Below, one piece after another: positions 43,184-52,196 of a stretch of DNA of 64,000 bases (its first letter is position 1; each line of letters opens with the position of its first letter). The DNA lies in the NCBI GenBank assembly GCA_963764235.1, contig CAVXRO010000014.1, forward strand, positions 862,300 through 926,299, read 5' to 3'. Below the pieces are notes generated by a model. The model did not search any database and was not told the DNA's origin. It saw only the letters and a list, made by a program, of their open reading frames with translations. This stretch comes from DATFVA01 sp963764235 (GTDB lineage Bacteria > Bacteroidota > Ignavibacteria > Ignavibacteriales > Ignavibacteriaceae). Made by a program: the position numbers and the translations under genes.

Positions 43184-43530
43184 TTCTCCTCCTGTTTTTT
43201 TTATTCCTGGATCTAAAGGTTAAGTCTATTCCTGAAATTATAAAACGAGCTTATACGCCTTTCTAAAATATTTAAACAAATGATTCCGGAAATTATGTTG
43301 AAACTACACTTCTGCAGTTCAGATTAAGAGGAAGGAAAAAAAGGAAGCTCTCACCTATAATGCAAAGTTGTGTATATGTATGTAATGTTGACTTTTAATG
43401 TCAAGCAAATAGTGACTAACAGAATTTCAGCGGTGTAAAGGATTCGTTATTTATTTCGTAGCTGGTAATATAGATCAGCGAAGGTAATTAATGTCCTGCG
43501 GCACTCGGTATAGTCCAGCTTTATCAGCGA
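43184..43530. other. gene-free stretch
   Basis: Between the epimerase pseudogene start and the FAD oxidoreductase gene end. No protein-like frame or clear hairpin seen. Confidence 0.4.
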
Positions 43531-44652
43531 TTAACCGGGAGTTTTTTTGAAGGACAATCCTCTGCGCTGGAGGGCGGCCTCGGTCATCGGACGGAGGTCG
43601 ACGCTGAACTTACAGGTGCGCTGATATGTTTTCAAGCTGAACTCGTTCCGGGCAGCATGGTATGCTTTCATCGCTGTTTCCCACCTGCTTTTACCGGTGA
43701 GGTATTGATCGAGACTTTCCGCTAACATCACTGAATGTGTAGAGGCCTGGTCAATTCCCTGTCCTGACCAGGGATCCATTACCATGGCTGCATCGCCCGC
43801 AAGCGCCCACCCTCTACCATAGGGCACCCTCATGTATCCGGCTATGTTTCCTGAGCCTCTTACCGGACCCGCCATTACGGCTTTTTCTACACGCGGGGCA
43901 AGGGCCTTCATTGTTCCAATGATATTCTTAAACTCTTCCCCTGGGTTTCGCTTGATTGTACCGAAGCGGGCGATAGGAACCGAAGCGGCAAGCAGTGTAA
44001 GATCATCACCGCAGGGAAAGCAATATGCCAGGGTATTGCCATTGTAGTGGAATTCAGCCGCAGGCCCTTCCTTAGGAGGCAGTCCTCTGAAATATGCATA
44101 ATACATAGCCCTGTTCACCGGCTCTCTGTGCTCTTCCTGCAAATCCACATTCTTCGCGAGGAACGAGTTCACTCCATCGGCTCCTACAATCACCCTTCCC
44201 GTTTCCTCCCCGGATTCACCGTCGCCTTCCCACTTAATGCCCGAAACAGCATCATCACTGCGGAGCAGTCCTTTTACCTTTATCCCTTCTCTAAACTCAA
44301 CAGAGGGGATCGCCCTTATATGCCGGGTGAGAATATCATCAAGTTTTATTCGGGGAACACACATATAAAAGGGGTAATCATCGGGACGGTCAACCGGCTC
44401 GGCAAACTCAATACCATCAATAACATTAAAATTTACTTTAAGCCGGGGAGCGGCCGATAAAACTTCATCAAGCACCCCGACGGATTTGAAGGCACGAAGT
44501 GCCGGAGCCCTGAAGAAATGAGTGGATAGAGTATCGCTTGGAAATTTAGTCCTGTCGAGAACAAGGACATCATAGCCTTTCTCTCCAAGAGCAGCAGCAA
44601 GGATAGATCCGGCAATCCTTGCTCCGATTACAATTATATCATGTTTATTCAT
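43531..44652 (-). CDS. FAD-dependent oxidoreductase (geranylgeranyl-reductase/PHBH-like)
   Basis: A 373-aa flavoprotein. The FAD motif is IIVIGARIAGSILAAALGEK (GxRxxGS variant of GxGxxG), then DVLVLDRTKFPSDTLSTHFF as in the geranylgeranyl reductase/PHBH branch. The second FAD motif is GWALAGDAAMVMDPWSGQGI. It would hydroxylate or reduce an aromatic or isoprenoid substrate. It lies 4 bp from the preceding membrane methyltransferase gene in the same direction, so the pair is almost certainly one operon. Confidence 0.85.
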   Translation of the reverse strand: MNKHDIIVIGARIAGSILAAALGEKGYDVLVLDRTKFPSDTLSTHFFRAPALRAFKSVGVLDEVLSAAPRLKVNFNVIDGIEFAEPVDRPDDYPFYMCVPRIKLDDILTRHIRAIPSVEFREGIKVKGLLRSDDAVSGIKWEGDGESGEETGRVIVGADGVNSFLAKNVDLQEEHREPVNRAMYYAYFRGLPPKEGPAAEFHYNGNTLAYCFPCGDDLTLLAASVPIARFGTIKRNPGEEFKNIIGTMKALAPRVEKAVMAGPVRGSGNIAGYMRVPYGRGWALAGDAAMVMDPWSGQGIDQASTHSVMLAESLDQYLTGKSRWETAMKAYHAARNEFSLKTYQRTCKFSVDLRPMTEAALQRRGLSFKKTPG

Positions 44653-44656
44653 ACTC

Positions 44657-45397
44657 TCACTTTATTTTAGGAGTCCCGACGGCCCGAAAAACTGTTACTC
44701 CCCTTCCGGTTGTAGAGCAGATATCCCAGAAATACGTATCCATTTGGGGAATAGAATCGATCATCTGTTTAATTTCATTTACAGTGTACGTCATGAGAAC
44801 CGAAACCACACCGTCCCACATTACAAACAGAGGCACCACCGGAATAATATATGTAAAAAGAAGTCTAGTAATTGAAACAGGCCTGATAGTAAATGTCAGC
44901 AGAAGGACAAATATTGGCGATAAAGCAAATTGTATGATTTGTGCAATCGAGCGTTTCTGGAATTCGAATACAGCAATAGACTGCTGCGCCTTAACCGCAT
45001 TTTCAAATAGAGCCCTGGCCTGTTCTGGCCGAAAATGATGAAGGGACAGGAACTGGGTTCTTATTCCCTTCAGGCTATCGGGAACGTTGAGCGCATCAAC
45101 AGACTGAGTCATTATTTCAATTGAGTCCTCTGCACGTTCTTTCACCTGTTTCAATGCTTTGGCATTAGGATACGCATCTGTAAGGATGACTTTCAAGCCC
45201 GGGTGGCTCTTCTTTAATTCAGGAGCAAGCGCCGGCCAGGGACCGCCACCTCCCGAAGCAAGATCGATTATAGTATTGATTCCCGATTTATCCATCAGAC
45301 CCGAAAGCACCGGCACAACAGGTTCATACATTTTAAAAGAAGGACAACGTACCGCAGGTAGTCCGTCATTAGATCGCGAATAGATGACGGAAACCAT
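44657..45397 (-). CDS. class I methyltransferase fused to membrane helices
   Basis: About 246 aa from the ATG at 45397, chosen because GGGAGG lies 7 bp upstream; a second ATG five codons earlier overlaps that site. Motif I is IIDLASGGGGPWPALAPEL, followed by VILTDAYPNAKALKQVK and TQFLSLHHFRPEQARALFE, a recognisable SAM-fold. After it come two or three hydrophobic helices (IQFALSPIFVLLLTFTI, LLFTYIIPVVPLFVMW), unusual for a soluble methyltransferase, so it probably methylates a lipid. Operon with the downstream FAD oxidoreductase. Confidence 0.7.
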   Translation of the reverse strand: MVSVIYSRSNDGLPAVRCPSFKMYEPVVPVLSGLMDKSGINTIIDLASGGGGPWPALAPELKKSHPGLKVILTDAYPNAKALKQVKERAEDSIEIMTQSVDALNVPDSLKGIRTQFLSLHHFRPEQARALFENAVKAQQSIAVFEFQKRSIAQIIQFALSPIFVLLLTFTIRPVSITRLLFTYIIPVVPLFVMWDGVVSVLMTYTVNEIKQMIDSIPQMDTYFWDICSTTGRGVTVFRAVGTPKIK

Positions 45398-45573
45398 GGC
45401 ATATCCTCCCATTCAAAACAAATGGAATCGCTTCATAGATTAATTATTTTCCCAAACCAGTTAAATGGAAGATAACAATATTTTTCTTATGAGCGAAGTA
45501 TTAAATATTAAGGGGATTGAGCTTAAACTCGTAATTATTAAAACTTACTAAAACGCTGAAGGGATAATTTAGG

Positions 45574-45688
45574 TGGTCAATCCTTTTGCCCCTGATTCAA
45601 TTTTGACTGGTCAATACTTCTGGCCCCAGACTTCTTCATCAATATCCTTAAAAAGCGGTATTTTCCTGAATCTCTCGAGTAACTGCAT
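45574..45688 (-). mobile_element. possible IS21-type insertion sequence remnant
   Basis: Two near-identical direct repeats, TGGTCAATCCTTTTGCCCC (45574-45592) and TGGTCAATACTTCTGGCCCC (45608-45627), 34 bp apart, resemble the multiple terminal repeats of IS21 elements. On the minus strand a 25-codon frame (45688 to 45611) reads MQLLERFRKIPLF then KDIDEEVWGQKY and stops inside the second repeat. No transposase domain remains. Assignment is by pattern only. Confidence 0.35.
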
Positions 45689-45844
45689 AATGTGCCCTCT
45701 TCTGTATCATTTTTCGATGATAGTAATTATTTTGTCATAAGTATGTTGTGGTCATACTATTTTTATTGCATTTTTTAAATAAAAGAGAGAAATACAAAAT
45801 TCTCTCTATTAAATTAAATTGTGATTAAGAAGAAAGGAGAAAGT

Positions 45845-46237
45845 ATGGCACAGCCTATAGTATACGTTGATACCTCTGAAGTTCTGAAGGGTAAATTAAA
45901 TGATTTAAGAGGGGCTATGACAAAACTGGCCACTTTTATAAAAGTTAATGTGCCGCGTATTATTTTCTATGCTTTCTACCTCGATGAGAATGAAAAAACA
46001 ATGACAGTTATATCCGTTCATCCGGATTCAGAATGTCTGGGGTTCCATATGGATAAAGGAAATGAAGAGTTCAGGAAATTTGGGGACTTGATACAATTAA
46101 AAAGGATTGAGGTTTATGGAGAGGTAACCGAGACTGTTGTAAAGAGACTGTATAAGAAAGCCGAGATGTTGGGAACGGGAAAAGTCAATATGTTTCATTC
46201 AACGGCCGGATTCAGCCGTATTCCGGATGTTAGGTAA
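45845..46237 (+). CDS. hypothetical protein (dimeric alpha-beta-barrel-like)
   Basis: A 130-aa protein from the ATG at 45845, which has AAAGGAG 5 bp upstream; a GTG at 45821 is less likely. It contains VYVDTSEVLKGKLNDLRGAM, FYAFYLDENEKTMTVISVHP, SECLGFHMDKGNEEFRKFG and RIEVYGEVTETVVKRL. The arrangement of strands and helices recalls ABM/DUF3291-like small folds, but I do not recognise a family. It stands alone, convergent with the NtrY-type kinase gene. Confidence 0.65.
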   Translation: MAQPIVYVDTSEVLKGKLNDLRGAMTKLATFIKVNVPRIIFYAFYLDENEKTMTVISVHPDSECLGFHMDKGNEEFRKFGDLIQLKRIEVYGEVTETVVKRLYKKAEMLGTGKVNMFHSTAGFSRIPDVR

Positions 46238-46280
46238 GGATAGTTTATACTTCTATCTCTATACTATTTTTTTATGTATT

Positions 46281-47627
46281 CTAAAACCGCAAGGTGAAAA
46301 CGGTTTCTTCACCTGCTTTGGAAGTAACCCTTATGTTGCCGCCGTGCGCGCGCATTATCTGGCGGGAAAGGCTTAATCCTATCCCGGATCCGTTCTTCTT
46401 TGTGCTGTAAAAGGGAATGAAGATCTTCTCGAGCACGTCTTCGGGGATGCCGGCGCCGTTGTCGATAACCTTGATGAGAATCTTTCCCCGTTCATCGAGT
46501 GAAGCGGTTAGGCTTATCTCTGCTGCTTCTTTTGCTTCAAGCGACTGCTCTGAGTTGATCAATAAATTTATTATTACCTGCTCTACCAACTCGGGATCGG
46601 CCGTGAGTTCAAGACTTTCGGGAGTTACACACTGACTGAACTTTATTCCCTTTTCCTCAAGTTCTTTCGACATCAGTTTTTTTATTCTTTCGAATTGGGA
46701 ACTGATCCTGAAGATCTGGAAATTTGGCTTTGGTATACGTGTGAGATTTCTGTAGCTGTTAACGAAGTGTATGAGCCCTTCGCTTCTCCTCTGAATGGTG
46801 TTGACTGCACTGTTAATATCATCGAGCGACTCAGGATCGGGGGACGACTGTTCCTGCACGTTGTTTTTCAAAATCGATTGAACCGTAGAGGCAAGTGAAG
46901 AGATCGGGGTAATGGAGTTCATTATCTCATGGGTAAGTACCCTGATAAGCTGTTGCCATGCTTCCATTTCTTTTTCTTCCAGTTCGCTCTGAATGTTCTG
47001 CAGTGATACAAGGATGTATTTCTGATCTCTCAACTTGAACTCTGTAGCGTACATTATCAGTTGTATGAAATCGTTTTCATCTGTAATCTTAATAGTCTCC
47101 CTCCCACCTGCTTCAAGGGCGAAGAGTTTTTGAGTAAGGCCCTGACTTATTTTACTAAGCGAGGAAATGTTATTAAGATAAGTAACCTTCAGGAGCCGCT
47201 TAGCCGCATTATTTATAAACTGCACTTCGCCGTTCTGGTTATAGGAGATTAATCCAACTCCTACATGCTGCATTACCGTTTCAAGATACCTCAGGTGCTC
47301 CTCCTTCTCACTTCTCGCACTCTGAAATTTCATAATTACTTTGTTAAAAGATTTGTATAGATCCTTAAAAGAACTGCCGAGAGAGGTATCGATGAAGGTC
47401 TGTGAAAAGTCAGAATGCTCTATCGCACTTAGGAAACGCGAGAGGTCCCTGTTTGTTTTCTCAACGTAGTAGATTAGTGTGTAAAGCTGGAAAATGATGA
47501 TGATTACCAGCACGACGATACTGGCATAAAGCACGGTATAAAAAATAAGGTAGAAAAGCAGCGTTATGCTTAATCCGAGAACCGCAACCCGCAGGATAAT
47601 GTTCAATCTGAAATTCTTAATTATCAT
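46281..47627 (-). CDS. NtrY-type sensor histidine kinase
   Basis: A 448-aa membrane kinase. Two helices (residues 10-30 and 33-54) are followed by a HAMP-like region, a PAS domain (about 115-215, VGVGLISYNQNGEVQFINNA), then HisKA with VLTHEIMNSITPISSL (His233). The ATP domain has EQVIINLLINSEQSL (N-box), KVIDNGAGIPEDV (G1) and STKKNGSGIGLSLS (G2). The first 220 residues parallel those of the SpoIIE-type phosphatase encoded next door. Last gene of the operon NtrC, phosphatase, kinase, transcribed leftward. It probably phosphorylates the NtrC-type regulator at 49082. Confidence 0.92.
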   Translation of the reverse strand: MIIKNFRLNIILRVAVLGLSITLLFYLIFYTVLYASIVVLVIIIIFQLYTLIYYVEKTNRDLSRFLSAIEHSDFSQTFIDTSLGSSFKDLYKSFNKVIMKFQSARSEKEEHLRYLETVMQHVGVGLISYNQNGEVQFINNAAKRLLKVTYLNNISSLSKISQGLTQKLFALEAGGRETIKITDENDFIQLIMYATEFKLRDQKYILVSLQNIQSELEEKEMEAWQQLIRVLTHEIMNSITPISSLASTVQSILKNNVQEQSSPDPESLDDINSAVNTIQRRSEGLIHFVNSYRNLTRIPKPNFQIFRISSQFERIKKLMSKELEEKGIKFSQCVTPESLELTADPELVEQVIINLLINSEQSLEAKEAAEISLTASLDERGKILIKVIDNGAGIPEDVLEKIFIPFYSTKKNGSGIGLSLSRQIMRAHGGNIRVTSKAGEETVFTLRF

Positions 47628-47644
47628 ATCTTCAGGCTGACTGG

Positions 47645-49060
47645 TTAATTAATGTTGACAGGAGGTTCGGGTAAATATTTTATAGAGATAACTGTAAGGT
47701 CATCGAACTGCGGAGAATTATCACTGAAAACAGAGATTTCATCTGAGAGTGCTTTAATCATATCGTCCCCGGCAATATCCTTATTCTTTTCGATGAATTT
47801 CAAAATTCTTTCACGACCATAGTCCTCGTTATCTTTATTGCGGGCATCGTTAAAGCCATCTGTGTAAAGCAGGATTAAGTCGCCGCTGTTAAGACTTATC
47901 TTGCGGTCGCATATATTTTTCTCGAATACGCTGCCATCTTTTAATCCAAGCCCGATTCCAGGCGGTCTGAGTATTTCAATTCTGCTGCTGGCACTGTTGT
48001 AATAGATGCCGGGTTCGTGTCCTGCCCGTGCGTACACGAAAGTGTTCTCCGCATAATCGAGGACTCCGTAGAACATTGTTACGAAAGAACCTTTCTCAAG
48101 GGTATTCATTAATATTTTATTAACTTTCTTAAGGACTTCGCAGGGAGAAAGTGATGCGCCGGCTTGTGATTGAAAAATACCCTTGGTGAGGGTCATATAA
48201 AATGCGGCCGGTAGTCCCTTGCCGGAAACATCACCAATTACCAGCCCCAGCTTATTATCACCGAGATCAAAATAATCATAATAGTCGCCGCCGACTTCAC
48301 GGGCGGAAACACAGAGTCCCTTTATCGCATAATTTTTAAGCGTGGGATCTTTATGGGGCAGCAGTCGTGTCTGCACCTGGTGCGCAATCTCCAGCTCGCG
48401 CGAAAAGCGTTCTCTTTCGAGCTCGTTCTTTATATCCTGCAGTGATACAAGCTTGTACCGGTGCAACCTGAGTTTGAATCCGCTTGCATAGAGAGATATC
48501 TGTTTCTCAACATTATTCCGTATAACACGGATAAGCGCTTTTTCGCCTGCGTCTATATTCTCGAGTGTGTCGACTAGCTCAGGACTAACGGACGAAAGTG
48601 ATTTGATATTTATAATATCATTTACTTCCAGCAGTTTTTTAGCGGCGTCATTGATGATCTCAATCTTCCCACTCTCGGTAAAAGAAATCAAACCGATCCC
48701 TACGTGCTTAACTACGGTCTGCAGGTACTGGAAGTTTTCCTCCTTCTCCGAACGCACTTCCTTGATTTGGTTCATTACCTGCGTAAAAGCGCTTCCCAGT
48801 TCACGGAAAGAACCGCCTAGTTTTTCGAGCGGGAAAGACTGGGAGAAATCGGAGTGCTTTATAGAGAGTACAAACTTGGTGACCTCTGTATTAGTGTTGT
48901 TGACATACCTGATCAATAATAACACCTGGATAATTATAGCGGATGCTATAATAACCGGAGTTATGCTCAGCGAACTCTGGAACCAGACGTAAAACAGCAG
49001 GAACACGGAAAATGTTAAGATGAGGATTCTGAATATCAGATTTAAACGGAAGTTTATCAT
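47645..49060 (-). CDS. PP2C/SpoIIE-type serine phosphatase with PAS sensor
   Basis: A 471-aa protein. Two membrane helices (about 8-26, 33-52), a linker with IKHSDFSQSF, and a PAS domain (VGIGLISFTESGKIEIINDA) make up the sensor half. The output is a SpoIIE/RsbU phosphatase: QVQTRLLPHKDPTLKNY, VGGDYYDYFDLGDNKLGLVI, GDVSGKGLPAAFYM, and metal Asp in LYTDGFNDARN. It normally dephosphorylates an anti-sigma antagonist. No such partner is nearby, so its target is unknown. It shares its sensor half with the neighbouring kinase and lies 18-22 bp from both flanking genes. Confidence 0.92.
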   Translation of the reverse strand: MINFRLNLIFRILILTFSVFLLFYVWFQSSLSITPVIIASAIIIQVLLLIRYVNNTNTEVTKFVLSIKHSDFSQSFPLEKLGGSFRELGSAFTQVMNQIKEVRSEKEENFQYLQTVVKHVGIGLISFTESGKIEIINDAAKKLLEVNDIINIKSLSSVSPELVDTLENIDAGEKALIRVIRNNVEKQISLYASGFKLRLHRYKLVSLQDIKNELERERFSRELEIAHQVQTRLLPHKDPTLKNYAIKGLCVSAREVGGDYYDYFDLGDNKLGLVIGDVSGKGLPAAFYMTLTKGIFQSQAGASLSPCEVLKKVNKILMNTLEKGSFVTMFYGVLDYAENTFVYARAGHEPGIYYNSASSRIEILRPPGIGLGLKDGSVFEKNICDRKISLNSGDLILLYTDGFNDARNKDNEDYGRERILKFIEKNKDIAGDDMIKALSDEISVFSDNSPQFDDLTVISIKYLPEPPVNIN

Positions 49061-49081
49061 CTATTAATTGTTAAAGACTTA

Positions 49082-50452
49082 TTAAAGACTGTACTTTTCC
49101 ATCCTCCTGTATAGCGCGGCGCGCGTTAAACCCAGTTCCTTTGCTGTTTTGGTAACGTTGCCGCCGTGCGCGTCCAGCACCTTCCTTATAACCGCCTTCT
49201 CTACCTCTTCAAGGTTATAAGTATCGAAAATAAATTTCTCTTCTTTTGTCTCCGGCGAGGTAAAGAAGAAGTCAGACGGCTGAAGGACATCAGAATCACT
49301 GAGAATGATGCTCCTCTCTATAGCGTGCTGAAGCTCCCTCACGTTGCCGGGCCATTTGTAATTTTCAAGCTTCTTAACCGTTACAGGACTTAACCGGAGG
49401 TTCGTCTTATTGTATTTATCTTTATATAGTGCTAGAAAATGTTCAGCAAGCAGTGAAATATCCTCATTCCTATCCTTGAGCGGAGGGATGTCGATCTCAA
49501 CAGTGTTTATCCTGTAAAGCAGGTCCTGCCTAAATTTGTTCTCCGCCACCATCTGGTGGATGGGAGTGTTTGTAGCACAGATCAAACGTATGTCGATAGG
49601 CCTGTAATTATTTGAACCAACCCTTGCCACCTGCCGGTTCTGCAGCACGGTAAGGAGTTTCGCCTGAAGCTCGACTGGAATATTTCCGATCTCGTCGAGG
49701 AAAAGCGTTCCGCCCGAAGCTGATTCGAATCTTCCTGCTCTATCGTCCCTGGCATCAGTAAAGGCTCCTTTAACGTGACCGAACAGCTCGCTCTCAAATA
49801 ATGAAGGAGTTAAGGAACCCATATCCACCCTGACAAAAACCTGGCCAGATCTTTTAGAACTTTTATGAAGCGCCCTGGCAACGAGTTCTTTTCCAGTGCC
49901 GTTTTCTCCCAGAATAAGGACATTAGCATCAGTTGCCGCTACCTTTTCGATTGTCTGGAAGACCTTCCGGATCGCAGGAGAGTTTCCGATTAACTCGCTG
50001 TACCTGCTGCCGTTATTGGCTTGCGGCTGCATTCCTTCCGTACCTGCCGATTGGACCTTCGACTGTTTCAGCTTCAGGGCAGATAAAAGGGTTGAAATGA
50101 ATTTCTCGTTCTGCCATGGTTTCAGTACGAAATCAGTTGCCCCTTCTTTTACGGCTTTAACTGCCAATTCGATATCTCCAAATGCGGTTATAAGTATTAC
50201 AGATGCTGAGGGATCAAGGTTCAGTATCCGGTTCAGCCAGAAAAGTCCTTCTTTACCGCTGGTCATATCCTGGGTGAAATTCATATCGAGGAAGATGACA
50301 TCATAGTTATCGTTCTTTAACAAATGAGGAATGTTATCAGGATTCTTCTCCGTGTGAACTACCGTTACCACAGGTTTGAGAAGAAGTTTTGCCGCAAGTA
50401 ATATGTCTTCATTGTCGTCCACTATCAGGACTTTAGCGGATGTTTTGGTCAT
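49082..50452 (-). CDS. NtrC-family sigma-54-dependent response regulator
   Basis: A 456-aa activator. The receiver domain begins KVLIVDDNEDILLAAK with Asp56 in VIFLDMNFTQDM. The AAA+ domain has Walker A GENGTGKELVARAL, the sigma-54 contact loop as ELFGHVKGAFTDARDD (GAFTDA instead of the usual GAFTGA), and Walker B GGTLFLDEIGNI. It closes with a Fis-type HTH (GNVTKTAKELGLTRAALYRR). First gene of the kinase/phosphatase operon and divergent from the adaptor/ABC operon, which has a sigma-54-like promoter. It probably activates that operon. GAFTDA is a less common variant, but substitution at this position is tolerated in some members. Confidence 0.93.
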   Translation of the reverse strand: MTKTSAKVLIVDDNEDILLAAKLLLKPVVTVVHTEKNPDNIPHLLKNDNYDVIFLDMNFTQDMTSGKEGLFWLNRILNLDPSASVILITAFGDIELAVKAVKEGATDFVLKPWQNEKFISTLLSALKLKQSKVQSAGTEGMQPQANNGSRYSELIGNSPAIRKVFQTIEKVAATDANVLILGENGTGKELVARALHKSSKRSGQVFVRVDMGSLTPSLFESELFGHVKGAFTDARDDRAGRFESASGGTLFLDEIGNIPVELQAKLLTVLQNRQVARVGSNNYRPIDIRLICATNTPIHQMVAENKFRQDLLYRINTVEIDIPPLKDRNEDISLLAEHFLALYKDKYNKTNLRLSPVTVKKLENYKWPGNVRELQHAIERSIILSDSDVLQPSDFFFTSPETKEEKFIFDTYNLEEVEKAVIRKVLDAHGGNVTKTAKELGLTRAALYRRMEKYSL

Positions 50453-50826
50453 ACTTCCGATAGTTATTCATCTTAATTATGAAATCGCCCTATTTAATGT
50501 CTTTTAAAATAAATAATAATTATATCAATTATCATGAAACAACCGGATTATGATACGCGGACTTACAAAAGGATGAATGCCGCCCTGCAGGTTTCTCTTT
50601 CTGATTACTTTCATAAAAAAGCTTCCATCTCTACAATTCCTGCAGCAGCTATCTTCTGGGATCATCAATCTCTCTCATCTATATTTCACTGTTCTCTGCC
50701 GAACACTACTGTAATGAAAACGGACACCTCCTTCCCAGCACACTTAAGGATCAGCAACCATTCCGGAATATTTAACTGATGAACGGTTTATGAGCAGGAT
50801 AAGCAAATCGTTTTTTTTGCAGAAAA
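50453..50826. other. divergent control region of the NtrC operon and ABC operon
   Basis: No gene is seen. An 81-codon frame at 50534-50779 lacks a ribosome site and protein-like character. This is where NtrC-type enhancer sites should lie, but I could not pick a clear repeated palindrome by eye. Confidence 0.45.
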
Positions 50827-50840
50827 GGCACAGGTTTTGA
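50827..50840 (+). promoter_or_regulatory. sigma-54-like promoter ahead of the adaptor gene
   Basis: GGCACAGGTTTTGA has GG and the downstream G at the -24/-12 spacing (GGCAC-N5-TTG), with GA in place of the usual GC. It lies 54 bp upstream of the adaptor ATG and next to a sigma-54 activator gene. Confidence 0.5.
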
Positions 50841-50893
50841 CTGAACTTGTACGGGGTTTTGCGGATTATATACGAAATACTCAGGAGAGTCAA

Positions 50894-52145
50894 ATGGACA
50901 GAAAGATTGAAAAGGAAAAAATGGCCGCCGAAAAAAATTGCAATTTATGCTGGGGGCGCCGTTCTTCTTATAGTAATCCTTTATAGTTTTATTTTCGGTG
51001 ATAAAAGCTCAAGACTGAATGTAGAGCAGGATAAAATAACTATCTCAACGGTTAATTATGGTCCATTCCAGGAATACATTCCTATTACTGGAACGGTACA
51101 GCCGATAGAGACTTTCCTGCTTGACGTGAGCGACGGAGGCAAAGTTGTAACTAAATTCGTAGAGGAAGGCGCCTACGTTGACGTTGGCGACCCCATTGTG
51201 AAACTGGATAACTCTTCGCTTACACTCAGCATAATTTATAATGAAGCAAATGTTTTTCAGCAGATTAACTCATTAAGAAGCACGAGGCTCGCCCTGGAGG
51301 AATCGCGCTTAAGTCTGCAGGGTCAGCTGCTCGATATCAACCACAGCCTGCGGCTTCAAAAGACCACTTACGAAAATGATAAAGTCCTTTTCGAGAAGAA
51401 CCTTATCTCGAAGATAGAATATCAGAATGCAAAAGATGAATATGAATATCTGTTCAAAAAAAAGGAGCTCACTTTAGAGACTTATCAGAAGGATTCCCTA
51501 TTCAGGGCCCAACAGGTTGAACAGCTCGAAAGATCAGTAAGAACCCTGGAGGAAAATCTGAACATCACCAAGAAACAGCTTGAGGACTTAACTGTTAAGG
51601 CTCCTATTAAAGGACAACTGACTTCCTTGAATGCAGAGATCGGGCAATCAATTGCACCCGGAGCTAACGTGGGTGAGATTGATGTTGTCGATTCATTTAA
51701 GGTAAGGGCGGCGATTGATGAACACTACATTGCAAGGGTTAGTCCTGGCCAGACCGGCGAGTTCTCGTTTAACAATCACGATTACAGACTTGTGATTAAA
51801 AAAGTATTCCCTGAAGTAAAGAGCGGACAGTTTGAAGTTGATATGACCTTCGATGGTGATGTACCGAAGGGGATAAGGAGAGGACAGTCGGTGCAGGTTA
51901 GACTTGAGCTTGGAGAGCTTTCCCAGGCGCTGACAATCGAGAGAGGCGGGTTCTACCAGACAACCGGAGGTCAGTGGATATTCGTTCTCGATCCTTCAGG
52001 CGAAACAGCATACAAGAGAGCGATAAAATTAGGCAGACAGAATTCGAGCGACTTCGAGGTGCTTGACGGCTTAAAGAAAGGCGAGAAAGTGATAACATCA
52101 TCTTACGATACTTACGGTGATGTGGATAAACTTGTATTGAAATAG
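50894..52145 (+). CDS. HlyD/RND-type periplasmic adaptor of an ABC efflux system, possible frame slip near the start
   Basis: An adaptor of about 417 aa. The ATG at 50894 has an ideal AGGAG site and encodes MDRKIEKEK, but the conserved protein (KKWPPKKIAIYAGGAVLLI onward) is in another frame, so one base is in excess near 50905-50916. A longer non-ATG frame from 50847 also reads through. One membrane helix, then VNYGPFQEYIPITGTVQPIE, lipoyl half VTKFVEEGAYVDVGDPIVKL, a coiled-coil hairpin, LTVKAPIKGQLTSLNAEIGQ and a C-terminal barrel. It links the MacB-like permeases to an outer-membrane channel, possibly the TolC at 31926. Confidence 0.85.
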
Positions 52146-52196
52146 TTTCCCCTGCCCGGCTTTCACAAAACAGGGAACGAAGGAAATAAAATTAAA

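Noticed and set aside
50534..50779. 81-codon plus-strand frame in the NtrC/ABC divergent region
   Set aside because: Composition unlike neighbours, no ribosome site, and it occupies a control region.
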